Part shown: in pieces, positions 25,650 to 34,306 of the stretch | Position numbering within the stretch: position 1 is the first letter of the stretch | Layout of the letters: each line of letters begins with the position of its first letter | DNA from: Salegentibacter tibetensis | GTDB lineage: Bacteria > Bacteroidota > Bacteroidia > Flavobacteriales > Flavobacteriaceae | Direction: 5' to 3' | NCBI RefSeq assembly: GCF_020164485.1 | Contig: NZ_JAIQZA010000027.1 | Location: 1 to 58,776 of the forward strand | Length of the DNA: 58,776 nucleotides | The notes under the pieces: generated by a model | What the model was told of the DNA's origin: nothing | Databases searched by the model: none | Seen by the model: only the letters and a program-made list of their open reading frames with translations | Made by a program: the position numbers and the translations under genes

Positions 25650-27695
25650 CTAAGGTTCAGTAGAGATGCGGAAAGCTCCGTTTTTGCCAGTATGGTGAAA
25701 ACGGGTTTTTTGTTTTCTGGCTGTTTCTGCCCAGCGCGCTACATAAGTATGATAATTGCTGCCATCGGCAATAATTATTTCAGGGTTTAAATGCTGAATA
25801 AGCCTCTCTAAGTTAACTTTAGGTGAATCCCGAAGTAATACCAGGTCAGGTCGAAAATCTTTAAGCTGGTAAACTGCGCTGCTGTCTACAATTAATATAC
25901 TGGCTTCAGTTAAAGCTAAAACATCGGGTAGTTTTTTATCTTCGATTTGATTAATATTCCTGCCCGTTTTGTAATCTTTGACCCTTATTTCCTTATAAAA
26001 ATCATCTTCTAAATTATGATAAAGCATTAGCTTTTCATCTTTCTGGATACCAATCATAGTCTTCCTGGGTTTATGAAATACAATACTTTCTGAAGAGCAA
26101 TTTTGCACTTTGCTGTAAAGCATACTCCACTGAAATAAAACAATTCCGCAGAGAAAGAAAACCAGGTTTCTGAAGCTTTTCTGATAGATTAAAAGAATGA
26201 AAAAGAAAATCAATAAATACGCACTTAAATTTTGCCATATATTAAAATGGATGTCAGTAAAAACAAACTCTTCTTGTCCCGCAACCCAACCGATGAATTG
26301 ATTCATATAAGCTATAAGCTTTCCGTAGGTTTCTGCTAAAAAATCTGGGAGAAAATTTAGTAAGGTGAATAAAATTACTAAAAACCCCAGTCCCAAAATA
26401 AGTCCCAAAGCCGGTAAAACCACCAGGTTTGAAATAAAGAACAAGCCCGGAAATTGATGAAAATAGAATAAACTTAAAGGTAAAACCCCAATTTGTGCAG
26501 AAATACTTACGCTTAATAGTCCCCAAAAGTATTTTGTGATTTTAAATCGGGGTTCCCATAGCTTAAATAATTTAGGCTGAATGGTAACAATGGCAAAGAC
26601 TGCGAGGTAACTTAGCTGAAAACCTACCTGAAAAATGAAATACGGATTTACAAGAAGTAAAATGAACAGCGAAATAAATAAACTGTTTAAAATACTCGTT
26701 TTTCTTCGCATTTGCATCCCAATAGCGATAAAAGAAAACATAGTCACCGCTCGCACCACCGAGGGAGAAAGCCCTGCTAAGATTGCAAAACCCCACATTA
26801 ATAAAATTAACAGCAGGGTTTTTAATATAAGTCCATTTTTAAAATAATTAAGCGGTTTAAAAAGCCAGTTTAAAATGAGTAAAATAATACCCACGTGAAG
26901 TCCGGATACGGCCAGAATATGAATAGCTCCCGCGGCGGCATATTCTTCATAAATCTCTTTTGAAATATCCTGCCTTTGTCCCAGCAATAAAGCCTGCATT
27001 ATAGCTAGTTCGTTTTTCTCAATCTTAGTATCTGAAAGTTTTCTAATAATCCTTTCCCTAAAATTTGAAGCCATGCTAATAGGGGATTCTGCTTTTACAG
27101 GTAAAAGATAGAATTCAGAATTACTGATTTGTAACTGCTTTTCTACCCGCTGTTTTTGCATATAGTTTCGGTAATTAAAGCGATATGGATTTAGCGGTTC
27201 AGTAATATTGGTGAGTTTATATGGAACAAGCAGTTTCATTCCGGGTGCTAACTCTTTACCAAGGGAATCTTTTGAGATATTTAGTAAGACTTTTCCAGTT
27301 ACCGGTATGGAATTTTCTTTTGAAAGAATCTTTTCAACTTCAGCTATGAAGGGGCGGGTGTAAAGGTTAGGTTTCAGGCTTTCTTTAATGCGAAGTTGCA
27401 TTAGTTCAGCTTCAGTATTTTCAAGATTTACATAATGTTTTGGCTGGTTCTTTGGCTGCTGAAGATATGCTGTGGCAACTCCCAGGGTAAAAATTAAACT
27501 CCAGGTGCATATTCCGAAGAAAATATCGTCAAATAATTGTTCACGTGCTCTCAAATAACCTAGACAGAAAATAACAAATAGAAAGCCTAAGAATATAAAA
27601 AGTGGGAAGCCGGGAATTTCCAGGCAAAAACCGGTGATTATTCCCAGAATCAGGAATATAGAAAGTTTGATGATCGTTAAATTAAGAAATTGCAT
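25650..27695 (-). CDS. comEC: ComEC/Rec2-family DNA-uptake channel, short form
   Basis: The 681-aa protein has a DUF4131 N-terminal region with two or three helices, an OB-like periplasmic part, then the Competence domain with 'ILAVSGLHVGIILLILNWLF' and 'GLSPSVVRAVTMFSFIAIG' and many helices up to about residue 525. It forms the inner-membrane channel for single-stranded DNA. The C-terminal 150 residues lack the HxHxDH zinc motif of the metallo-beta-lactamase domain found in many ComEC proteins. A short soluble tail replaces it, as in other Bacteroidota homologues I know. Confidence 0.9.
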   Translation of the reverse strand: MQFLNLTIIKLSIFLILGIITGFCLEIPGFPLFIFLGFLFVIFCLGYLRAREQLFDDIFFGICTWSLIFTLGVATAYLQQPKNQPKHYVNLENTEAELMQLRIKESLKPNLYTRPFIAEVEKILSKENSIPVTGKVLLNISKDSLGKELAPGMKLLVPYKLTNITEPLNPYRFNYRNYMQKQRVEKQLQISNSEFYLLPVKAESPISMASNFRERIIRKLSDTKIEKNELAIMQALLLGQRQDISKEIYEEYAAAGAIHILAVSGLHVGIILLILNWLFKPLNYFKNGLILKTLLLILLMWGFAILAGLSPSVVRAVTMFSFIAIGMQMRRKTSILNSLFISLFILLLVNPYFIFQVGFQLSYLAVFAIVTIQPKLFKLWEPRFKITKYFWGLLSVSISAQIGVLPLSLFYFHQFPGLFFISNLVVLPALGLILGLGFLVILFTLLNFLPDFLAETYGKLIAYMNQFIGWVAGQEEFVFTDIHFNIWQNLSAYLLIFFFILLIYQKSFRNLVFFLCGIVLFQWSMLYSKVQNCSSESIVFHKPRKTMIGIQKDEKLMLYHNLEDDFYKEIRVKDYKTGRNINQIEDKKLPDVLALTEASILIVDSSAVYQLKDFRPDLVLLRDSPKVNLERLIQHLNPEIIIADGSNYHTYVARWAETARKQKTRFHHTGKNGAFRISTEP

Positions 27696-27742
27696 CCCCT
27701 TTATATTAATTACTGGGGCGGCAAAATTGAAGATACTAAAAA

Positions 27743-28282
27743 TTATAAAATTCTGCGGGCCATTACAAAAGATCCATTCCAGTAAGGTTCAGAAAGAGAA
27801 GAAATTATCACACCCCGGGAGGTAGAGGAGTGGATAAAATAAATATTTTCGGGTTCTATTTCTACCACTAAACCTACGTGGTTAATCACTTTTCGGTTTT
27901 TGTTAGTTTCAAAAAATAGGAGATCACCCGGAGCTACCTTTTTTAAGTACAGGCGTTCCCCCTCTAAAGACAATGCGCGGGAAGTTCTGGGAATAGCGAT
28001 ATCTTCTTCTAAAAATGCGGTGTAAATAAGTCCGGAGCAATCCATCCCCCGCCTGGTAGTCCCGCCATATTTGTAACGCGTGCCTTCAAAACTTTTGGCT
28101 TTAGAAATAATGTTATAGACTTTTTTATCGGTGGGTTCAATTTCAGCATTTCTTGAATGAGAAACCCTTTCAGAGCGTTTATCGTCACTTTTAGTGGTAA
28201 TCACCTTTGAACGCGAGCTTCCGCAGGAAATAAGACTTAGCATAAAAAAGCCTAAAAAAAGTAATTTAAAAACCTGCTGCAT
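27743..28282 (-). CDS. NlpC/P60 (C40) cell-wall hydrolase, lipoprotein
   Basis: A 179-aa lipoprotein with lipobox LISC (Cys20) and an NlpC/P60 domain: catalytic Cys in 'GMDCSGLIY' (about residue 90), His in 'VINHVGLVVE' (about 136) and the third polar residue in 'YFIHSSTSRGV'. Members cut peptide bonds in peptidoglycan stems. It stands between lpxB and comEC on the minus strand with gaps of 3 and 47 bases, so it should share their transcript. Confidence 0.92.
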   Translation of the reverse strand: MQQVFKLLFLGFFMLSLISCGSSRSKVITTKSDDKRSERVSHSRNAEIEPTDKKVYNIISKAKSFEGTRYKYGGTTRRGMDCSGLIYTAFLEEDIAIPRTSRALSLEGERLYLKKVAPGDLLFFETNKNRKVINHVGLVVEIEPENIYFIHSSTSRGVIISSLSEPYWNGSFVMARRIL

Positions 28283-28285
28283 AGA

Positions 28286-29401
28286 TCAATTTTTAATCGC
28301 ATTCACAATAAGCTGAGCCGTTTTTTCACTGGCTCCTTTTCCACCCAGTTTTCTTTCCAATTCAAAATAGTCTTTAAAAATCCTGGTGCGATTTTCCTCT
28401 TCCAGTATCTTCTTAAACTCTTTTTTGAGCGTTTTCGTATTAAAATCGTTCTGAATTAGCTCTTTTACTACCTCCCGGTCCATAATAAGATTTACCAAAG
28501 AAATATAATCCAGGTTCACAACCCGCCTGGCAATTTGGTAAGAAACATAACTGCCTTTATAGCAAACCACTTCGGGGATTTTAAACAATGCGGTTTCTAA
28601 AGTTGCAGTCCCCGAGGTTACCATCGCCGCGTGGGAAAGGCTTAGCACATCATAAGTTTTGTTCATTACCAGTTTGATGTTTTTATGCTTGATAAAGGGA
28701 GCATAAAACTCAGCGTCCTGGCTAGGTGCGCCTGCAATCACAAACTGATATTCGGGGAAATCTGGTGTAATGCTCAGCATTACTTCCAGCATTTTTGAAA
28801 TCTCCTGTTTACGGCTTCCGGGCAGCACTGCAATTATGGGCCTGTGGTCTAGCTGGTTTTCTTTTTTAATAGCCGCCACATTAGGTAGCCCTTTTTGGCC
28901 AATAGCATCTATAAGGGGATGCCCTACAAAATGTACCGGAAAGTTATGTTTTTCTTCATAAAATTCCTTTTCAAATGGCAGGATCACGTACATATGGTCT
29001 ATGTCCCGCTTTATCGAATCAATCCTGTTTTCTTTCCAGGCCCAAATTTGCGGGGAAATGTAATAATGTGTTTGATAGCCTTCTTCTTTAGCCCACTTGG
29101 CAATCCTTAAATTAAAGCCGGGATAATCTATAAAAATAATGGCATCGGGCTTAAATTCGGTAATATCATCTTTGCAAAATGAAATATTCTGAAGAATGGT
29201 TTTCAGGTTAAAAAGCACTTCAACAAATCCCATAAAAGCCAGTTCCCGGTAATGTTTTACCAGCTGTCCGCCTTGTTCCTGCATAAGGTCGCCACCCCAA
29301 AACCTGAATTCAGCCTGGGAATCGTTTTTTTTCAAAGCACGCATCAGGTTAGATGCGTGAAGATCTCCAGAAGCTTCACCTGCTATTATGTAATATTTCA
29401 T
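28286..29401 (-). CDS. lpxB: Lipid-A-disaccharide synthase
   Basis: The 371-aa protein begins 'MKYYIIAGEASGDLHASNLM', the LpxB signature, with 'GFVEVLFNL', 'YYISPQIWAWKENR', 'LPGSRKQEI' and 'VTSGTATLETAL' further on. It condenses UDP-2,3-diacylglucosamine with lipid X in lipid A synthesis at the inner face of the cytoplasmic membrane. The length is standard. The stop of the small membrane protein gene lies only one base upstream, and the NlpC gene starts three bases downstream. Confidence 0.95.
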   Translation of the reverse strand: MKYYIIAGEASGDLHASNLMRALKKNDSQAEFRFWGGDLMQEQGGQLVKHYRELAFMGFVEVLFNLKTILQNISFCKDDITEFKPDAIIFIDYPGFNLRIAKWAKEEGYQTHYYISPQIWAWKENRIDSIKRDIDHMYVILPFEKEFYEEKHNFPVHFVGHPLIDAIGQKGLPNVAAIKKENQLDHRPIIAVLPGSRKQEISKMLEVMLSITPDFPEYQFVIAGAPSQDAEFYAPFIKHKNIKLVMNKTYDVLSLSHAAMVTSGTATLETALFKIPEVVCYKGSYVSYQIARRVVNLDYISLVNLIMDREVVKELIQNDFNTKTLKKEFKKILEEENRTRIFKDYFELERKLGGKGASEKTAQLIVNAIKN

Positions 29402-29402
29402 T

Positions 29403-29684
29403 TTAAACTATTTTTGAGATAAAAATGGTAATGGCGGCAATAATGGTAGCCAATAGTACACCTCTTGCGTGATAAATTTGTTTCTTCCGAAGAAAGACAA
29501 AGAAAGGCAAAAAGTTTAAAATAGCTCCGAGGGCAATTAGCTTCCCGATATAAGCTTCAGCCATTGCATCGTCCAGGGTTTCGTCTATTCCCATTTCAGA
29601 AAAAAGCAGGATATAAAGGAAAATGCCGCCTATATTGGCAGAAATTCCGGTTAAGAATCCTATAAAGATGTTTTGCTTAATCAT
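29403..29684 (-). CDS. Small conserved membrane protein between surE and lpxB
   Basis: A 93-aa protein with three hydrophobic segments (about residues 5-28, 47-63, 72-91). It overlaps surE by eight bases and lies one base from lpxB, so translation is likely coupled. I know similar proteins at this place in other Flavobacteriaceae but no function for them. Confidence 0.8.
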   Translation of the reverse strand: MIKQNIFIGFLTGISANIGGIFLYILLFSEMGIDETLDDAMAEAYIGKLIALGAILNFLPFFVFLRKKQIYHARGVLLATIIAAITIFISKIV

Positions 29685-30459
29685 TAAGTTCCCAATTATT
29701 TAGATCGTCTAAAAAGTGATGTGCCGTTAAATCAAATTGAACAGGTACAACCGATACATAACCTTTTTCCAGGGCCCATTCATCTGTGTCTTCACCTTTA
29801 TCTTTATTTACGAATTTTCCGGTAAGCCAGTAATATTCGCGTCCCTGAGGATTTGTTCTTTTGTCGAATTCTTCTTCCCAATGCGCATTTGCCTGCCTGC
29901 AAACTCTCATTCCTTTAATTTCGGAAGCAGGAAGTTTCGGGATATTTACATTTAAAACTACTCCTTTTGGAAGGCCGTTTTTAATAACATTTCGGGTAAT
30001 TTCCTTCACATATTTTCGGGCAGGTTCAAAATTGGCATTTAATGAATAATCTAATAATGAAAATCCTATGGCGGGAATTCCTTCTACACCGGCTTCTACC
30101 GCTGCGCTCATTGTTCCCGAGTAGATCACGTTAATAGAAGAATTAGAGCCATGGTTGATGCCGCTCACACATAAATCTGGTTTGCGGTGCAGGATTTCCT
30201 GCGTGGCAATTTTCACGCAATCTGCCGGGGTGCCAGAGCAGCTGTATTCTTTATGTTTATAATTCTCTTTAATAGTAACCCGCTCACAAAATAAAGTGTC
30301 GCTAATGGTAATGGCGTGACCCATTCCGCTTTGTGGACTGTCTGGCGCTACCACCACCACATCACCCAGCTCTTTCATCACTTCAATTAAAGTTCTAATT
30401 CCGGGTGCGGTTATACCATCGTCGTTGGTTACTAAGATTAAAGGTTTTTTCTTCGTCAT
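29677..30459 (-). CDS. surE: 5'/3'-nucleotidase SurE
   Basis: The 260-aa protein carries the SurE metal site: Asp13-Asp14 in 'LVTNDDGITAPG', Ser in 'DSPQSGMGHAIT', Asn in 'GINHGSNSSINVIYSGT'. It dephosphorylates nucleoside monophosphates. It is the first gene of the minus-strand series surE, small membrane protein, lpxB, NlpC protein, comEC. The 146-base gap to the divergent protease gene must hold promoters for both, but I see no perfect consensus. Confidence 0.95.
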   Translation of the reverse strand: MTKKKPLILVTNDDGITAPGIRTLIEVMKELGDVVVVAPDSPQSGMGHAITISDTLFCERVTIKENYKHKEYSCSGTPADCVKIATQEILHRKPDLCVSGINHGSNSSINVIYSGTMSAAVEAGVEGIPAIGFSLLDYSLNANFEPARKYVKEITRNVIKNGLPKGVVLNVNIPKLPASEIKGMRVCRQANAHWEEEFDKRTNPQGREYYWLTGKFVNKDKGEDTDEWALEKGYVSVVPVQFDLTAHHFLDDLNNWELND

Positions 30460-30605
30460 AGTATATTTTTTATATAAGCTAAAATAGTAATTTCAGTAAG
30501 AAACCTTATCTTAGTAGTTTAACAAATTATTATTACCTGTTAGCTTTATTGGCACAATTTTTAATGTATTTTGGAGAGCTGTTAATGATGAAATTTATGC
30601 TATTT

Positions 30606-32741
30606 ATGAAAAGGAATTTGAAAATCTTAGTGGTGATGCTTTTAATGGCCGCCACATCCTGTAGTTTTACTACTAAAAAATTCGACGACCCTAATAAAGA
30701 TAAGCTTCTTATAGATCTTATTACCTATGTTCTTAATGAAGGACACTATGATGCCAGAGATATTAATGACGAATTTTCTGAAGGAGTCTATGATAAATAT
30801 CTTGAAGGTTTAGACGGGTCTAAGCGTTTCTTTTATGCCAGTGATATTAAAGAGTTTAATGAATACAGGGATAAGATAGACGATCAGATTAAAGACAAGG
30901 AAATTGACTTTTTTGATCTTACGTATAACCGACTTTTAAAACGTTCTGGTGAAGCGCGGGATATCTACAAAGAAATCCTTGAAAAACCCTTTGATTTTTC
31001 TGAAGTTGAAGACATCGATACAGATTTTTCTGAAGCTGAATATGTTACTTCGAAAAAGGAATTAAAAGAGCGTTGGAGAAAACAGCTTAAATTTTCTGCA
31101 CTAATCACTTATCACGATAAAGTGGAAGAAGAAGAACAGAAAAAAGAAGAAGATCCAGATTACGAAATGAAGTCTAAAGAAGAGCTTGAAAAAGAAGCTC
31201 GCGAGGTTACTTTAAATTCTTTAGATGAATATTATGATTTTACCGATGATCTGGAGCGTAAAGATTACTTTTCAGTTTATTTAAATTCAATCGTGGAGGC
31301 TTTTGATCCTCACACCTTTTATTTTGCACCTCAGGACAAAGATAGGTTTGATATCGCTATGTCTGGGAAATTGGAAGGAATTGGCGCACGACTGCAAAAG
31401 AAGAGCGACAATATTACAGTTACCGAAGTAATCTCTGGCGGACCTGCCTGGAGAAGTGAAGAGCTATCTGAAGGGGATGAGATTCTAAAAGTACAACAGG
31501 AAGATGAAGATGATGCGGTGAGTATTGTAGGTATGCGTCTGGAAGATGCGGTAGATCTAATTAAAGGTCCAAAAGACTCTAAAGTTACCTTAACGGTTCG
31601 TAAAAAATTAATGGGTAACATTCAGGAAATCACTATAACCAGGGATATTGTTGAAATTGAAGAAACCTATGCTAAAACCGCCATGGTAGAGCAGGAAGGA
31701 AAGAATTTTGGTGTAATTAATTTACCTAAGTTCTATTTTAATATGGAAGATTATGAAGAGCGAAATGCTGCTTCAGATATCAAGAAAGATATTATTCGTT
31801 TAAAGGAAAAAGATATGGACGGTCTTGTCCTCGACCTTAGAAATAATGGAGGAGGATCTTTGAAAACAGTGGTTGATATTGCAGGTCTTTTTATTGAAGA
31901 AGGGCCAATTGTTCAGGTCAAGTCTAGCGGACAAAGGAAAGAGATCCTTTCAGACGAAGATCCATCTGTACTTTGGGATGGACCTCTTGTGATATTGGTA
32001 AACGAACTTTCAGCTTCGGCTTCAGAAATTCTGGCTGCTGCAATGCAGGATTATAAACGAGCCATTATTATTGGAAGTAAACAAACCTATGGAAAAGGTA
32101 CTGTTCAAAATGTAATAGATCTGAATAGATGGTTAAGAAGCAATGAATTTGGAGATGTTGGAGCCCTTAAATTAACTACCCAAAAGTTTTACAGGGTAAA
32201 TGGGGGGTCTACCCAATTAGAAGGCGTTAAAAGTGATGTAGTGGTGCCAGATCGTTACAGTTTTGTTGATATCGGGGAGAAAGACCAGGACAATCCTTTA
32301 CCCTGGGATAAAATCGATCCAGCTAAATATGATGTTTGGGATGGCTACGTAGATTTTGAAAAAACTATTTCTGAAAGTAAAGAACGAATGAGCTCTAATG
32401 AGCAATTAAAGCTTATAGAGCAACATGCAAAATGGATTAAAGACCAGAGTGAAAATAATTTTCACTCCCTGAATTTTGAAGAGTATGCTGCAACGGCAGA
32501 GCGAAACCAGGAAATGGCAAAAAGTTTTGATTCTATAAATAACTACAAGACAAACCTTACTTTTACCTCTTTACCTTATGAAGAGGAAATGTTTAAGAAC
32601 GATACAATCCTAAAGGAGAAAAGAGATCGTTGGCATACTAATCTAAGTAAGGATGTTTACGTTGAGGAAGCAATTCACGTACTATCTGATATGCGTAAGA
32701 ATAATATTAGAGAGGATAAGCTGGCAAAAGTGAGAGACTAA
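30606..32741 (+). CDS. prc: Tail-specific (C-terminal processing) protease Prc, lipoprotein
   Basis: I choose ATG 30606 because it gives a basic N-terminus, a hydrophobic core and lipobox AATSC; earlier in-frame ATGs exist (30549 region is not ATG, 30588 is). The 711-aa protein has a long N-terminal helical region, a PDZ domain (about 235-315, 'GIGARLQKKSDNITVTEV'), an S41 domain with Ser471 in LSASASE and Lys496 in YGKGTVQ (25 residues apart as in E. coli Prc), and a C-terminal DUF3340-type region. It degrades or trims periplasmic proteins from the C-terminus and in other bacteria affects peptidoglycan hydrolases. Confidence 0.92.
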   Translation: MKRNLKILVVMLLMAATSCSFTTKKFDDPNKDKLLIDLITYVLNEGHYDARDINDEFSEGVYDKYLEGLDGSKRFFYASDIKEFNEYRDKIDDQIKDKEIDFFDLTYNRLLKRSGEARDIYKEILEKPFDFSEVEDIDTDFSEAEYVTSKKELKERWRKQLKFSALITYHDKVEEEEQKKEEDPDYEMKSKEELEKEAREVTLNSLDEYYDFTDDLERKDYFSVYLNSIVEAFDPHTFYFAPQDKDRFDIAMSGKLEGIGARLQKKSDNITVTEVISGGPAWRSEELSEGDEILKVQQEDEDDAVSIVGMRLEDAVDLIKGPKDSKVTLTVRKKLMGNIQEITITRDIVEIEETYAKTAMVEQEGKNFGVINLPKFYFNMEDYEERNAASDIKKDIIRLKEKDMDGLVLDLRNNGGGSLKTVVDIAGLFIEEGPIVQVKSSGQRKEILSDEDPSVLWDGPLVILVNELSASASEILAAAMQDYKRAIIIGSKQTYGKGTVQNVIDLNRWLRSNEFGDVGALKLTTQKFYRVNGGSTQLEGVKSDVVVPDRYSFVDIGEKDQDNPLPWDKIDPAKYDVWDGYVDFEKTISESKERMSSNEQLKLIEQHAKWIKDQSENNFHSLNFEEYAATAERNQEMAKSFDSINNYKTNLTFTSLPYEEEMFKNDTILKEKRDRWHTNLSKDVYVEEAIHVLSDMRKNNIREDKLAKVRD

Positions 32742-32758
32742 TAACTCTATAGAAAATA

Positions 32759-32790
32759 GAAAAGCGCTTCAGTTAATGGAGCGCTTTTTT
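32759..32790 (+). terminator. Terminator of the prc gene
   Basis: Stem AAAGCGCT / AGCGCTTT with an 11-nt loop and a run of T, about 18 bases after the stop codon. Confidence 0.85.
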
Positions 32791-32969
32791 TATGCGTAAT
32801 AAAATTAATTTATCTTGAAGTCTTATTGAACCAAACAGAAATTTGCACTTGCAAGATTCACAAAATCCTTTAGATTTATTTGTCCTAAGAAATGCTTATC
32901 ATGAAGCTCTAATTTTTCAATTTAATTATTTTGAATTTTTATAGAAAGAATTTTAATTCAGAAAAAACA

Positions 32970-32977
32970 TAAATTTG
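32970..32977 (+). promoter_or_regulatory. Candidate -7 promoter box before a 26-codon frame
   Basis: TAAATTTG is a perfect TAnnTTTG match, four bases before an ATG. Transcription would start at or within two bases of that ATG, so the message would be leaderless. No good -33 TTTG is seen. Confidence 0.4.
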
Positions 32978-32981
32978 CCGT

Positions 32982-33062
32982 ATGCTTAAAAGAAAATATA
33001 TTTATCCGTTAATTATTCTGGTTGTTGCAGCATTCTTGTTAGTAGTAGAAGGCTGTAATTAA
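32982..33062 (+). CDS. Putative 26-aa membrane or lipoprotein-like peptide
   Basis: This short frame encodes MLKRKYIYPLIILVVAAFLL followed by VVEGCN: a basic N-terminus, one hydrophobic helix and a Gly-Cys-Asn end that resembles a signal peptide with lipobox but no mature protein. Its stop overlaps the end of convergent rodA by four bases. The regular layout and the upstream -7 box make it more than a random frame, yet no similarity can be tested here. Confidence 0.4.
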   Translation: MLKRKYIYPLIILVVAAFLLVVEGCN

Positions 33063-34306
33063 AATGACATCCTATCTGAATCCAACTTAATAAAAATAAA
33101 GAGGAGGATTGTAAAGGCCCAAAGCCCGGAGCCACCGTAGCTTAAAAAGGGTAGGGGGATACCCACGGTGGGAAAAACACCAATTACCATCCCAATATTC
33201 ACCAGGAAGTGCATAAAGATAATTCCAATTACGCCGTAACCATATACCCTGTTAAAAGTGGATCGTTGCCTTTCTGCAAGGTAGAGTAAACGTAGCATCA
33301 GCAGGACAAAAAGGGCAAGAATAAAGGTGCTACCTAGAAAGCCCCATTCTTCACCAACCGTGCTAAAAATATAATCAGTGTGCTGTTCTGGTACAAAATG
33401 TCCTTTGGTTTGGGTGCCTTCAGTCCAGCCTTTTCCGAATAATCCGCCGCTGCCTATGGCAATTTCACTCTGATTAGTATTATAGCCTATTCCACGGGCA
33501 TCCACTTCCTTCCCTAACACGATATTGAACCTATCCCGGTGATGTTGTTTAAAGACATTTTCAAATACATAATTTACCGAAAGCGAAAACCCGATGGCCA
33601 CTGCGGCAAAGAAGAGGTATTTAAGAATATTAGGCCTTCTTTTAAGGTTTTTAAGATAAACTAATATTGCAATTAATAAAACACCGCCAATTACCCATAA
33701 AGGACCAAAAGCCAGGGTAGCCACAAATAAGGTTGCTGCAAAAAAGCCCAATAATAAATAAGCAAAATGAAGTCCCTCCCGGTACAGCGCAAAAGCAAAT
33801 GAAAAATACACCACAGCACTTCCTGCGTCCGGCTGCAATAGTACTAAGATCAGTGGAAGGGCGATAATTAGAAAAACCCTTAATTGATGCTTAAAATCCT
33901 TGATATTGGTTTGTATGCCGCTAAGGTATTTTGCCACAGCTAGTGCAGTGGCGGCCTTGGCAAATTCTGCAGGTTGAATACTAATAGAGCCTATTTGATA
34001 CCATGCCGTTTGCCCTGCAATAGTACTTCCAAAAATAAATAGGCCTGCCAGGCTTAAGAGGCTTATTGCATAAATAACACTGGAGAAACGCTGATAAAAT
34101 TTCGCTTCAATAGATAACAATATAATTATTAGAAGGAAGCTTAAGATTATCCAAAGTCCCTGTTTGCTGTATATTTGATTGAATTCCAGAAAACTGGTAT
34201 GACTTTCTGTTAAGGAAGCTGAGTAAATATTAGCCCAACCAAAACCTACTAATAAGAGATAAATTAAAATAGTAATCCAATCGAAACCTGTTACGCCTTT
34301 CCCCAT
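33059..34306 (-). CDS. rodA: Rod-shape SEDS glycosyltransferase RodA
   Basis: The 415-aa polytopic protein has about ten helices and SEDS motifs 'LQPDAGSAVVYFSFAF' (the Asp essential for lateral-wall polymerisation), 'FVPEQHTDYIFSTVGEEWGF' and 'GIPLPFLSYGGSGL' at the end. RodA polymerises lipid II together with PBP2, encoded immediately upstream (stop and start adjacent). It is the last gene of the shape operon. Confidence 0.95.
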   Translation of the reverse strand: MGKGVTGFDWITILIYLLLVGFGWANIYSASLTESHTSFLEFNQIYSKQGLWIILSFLLIIILLSIEAKFYQRFSSVIYAISLLSLAGLFIFGSTIAGQTAWYQIGSISIQPAEFAKAATALAVAKYLSGIQTNIKDFKHQLRVFLIIALPLILVLLQPDAGSAVVYFSFAFALYREGLHFAYLLLGFFAATLFVATLAFGPLWVIGGVLLIAILVYLKNLKRRPNILKYLFFAAVAIGFSLSVNYVFENVFKQHHRDRFNIVLGKEVDARGIGYNTNQSEIAIGSGGLFGKGWTEGTQTKGHFVPEQHTDYIFSTVGEEWGFLGSTFILALFVLLMLRLLYLAERQRSTFNRVYGYGVIGIIFMHFLVNIGMVIGVFPTVGIPLPFLSYGGSGLWAFTILLFIFIKLDSDRMSF

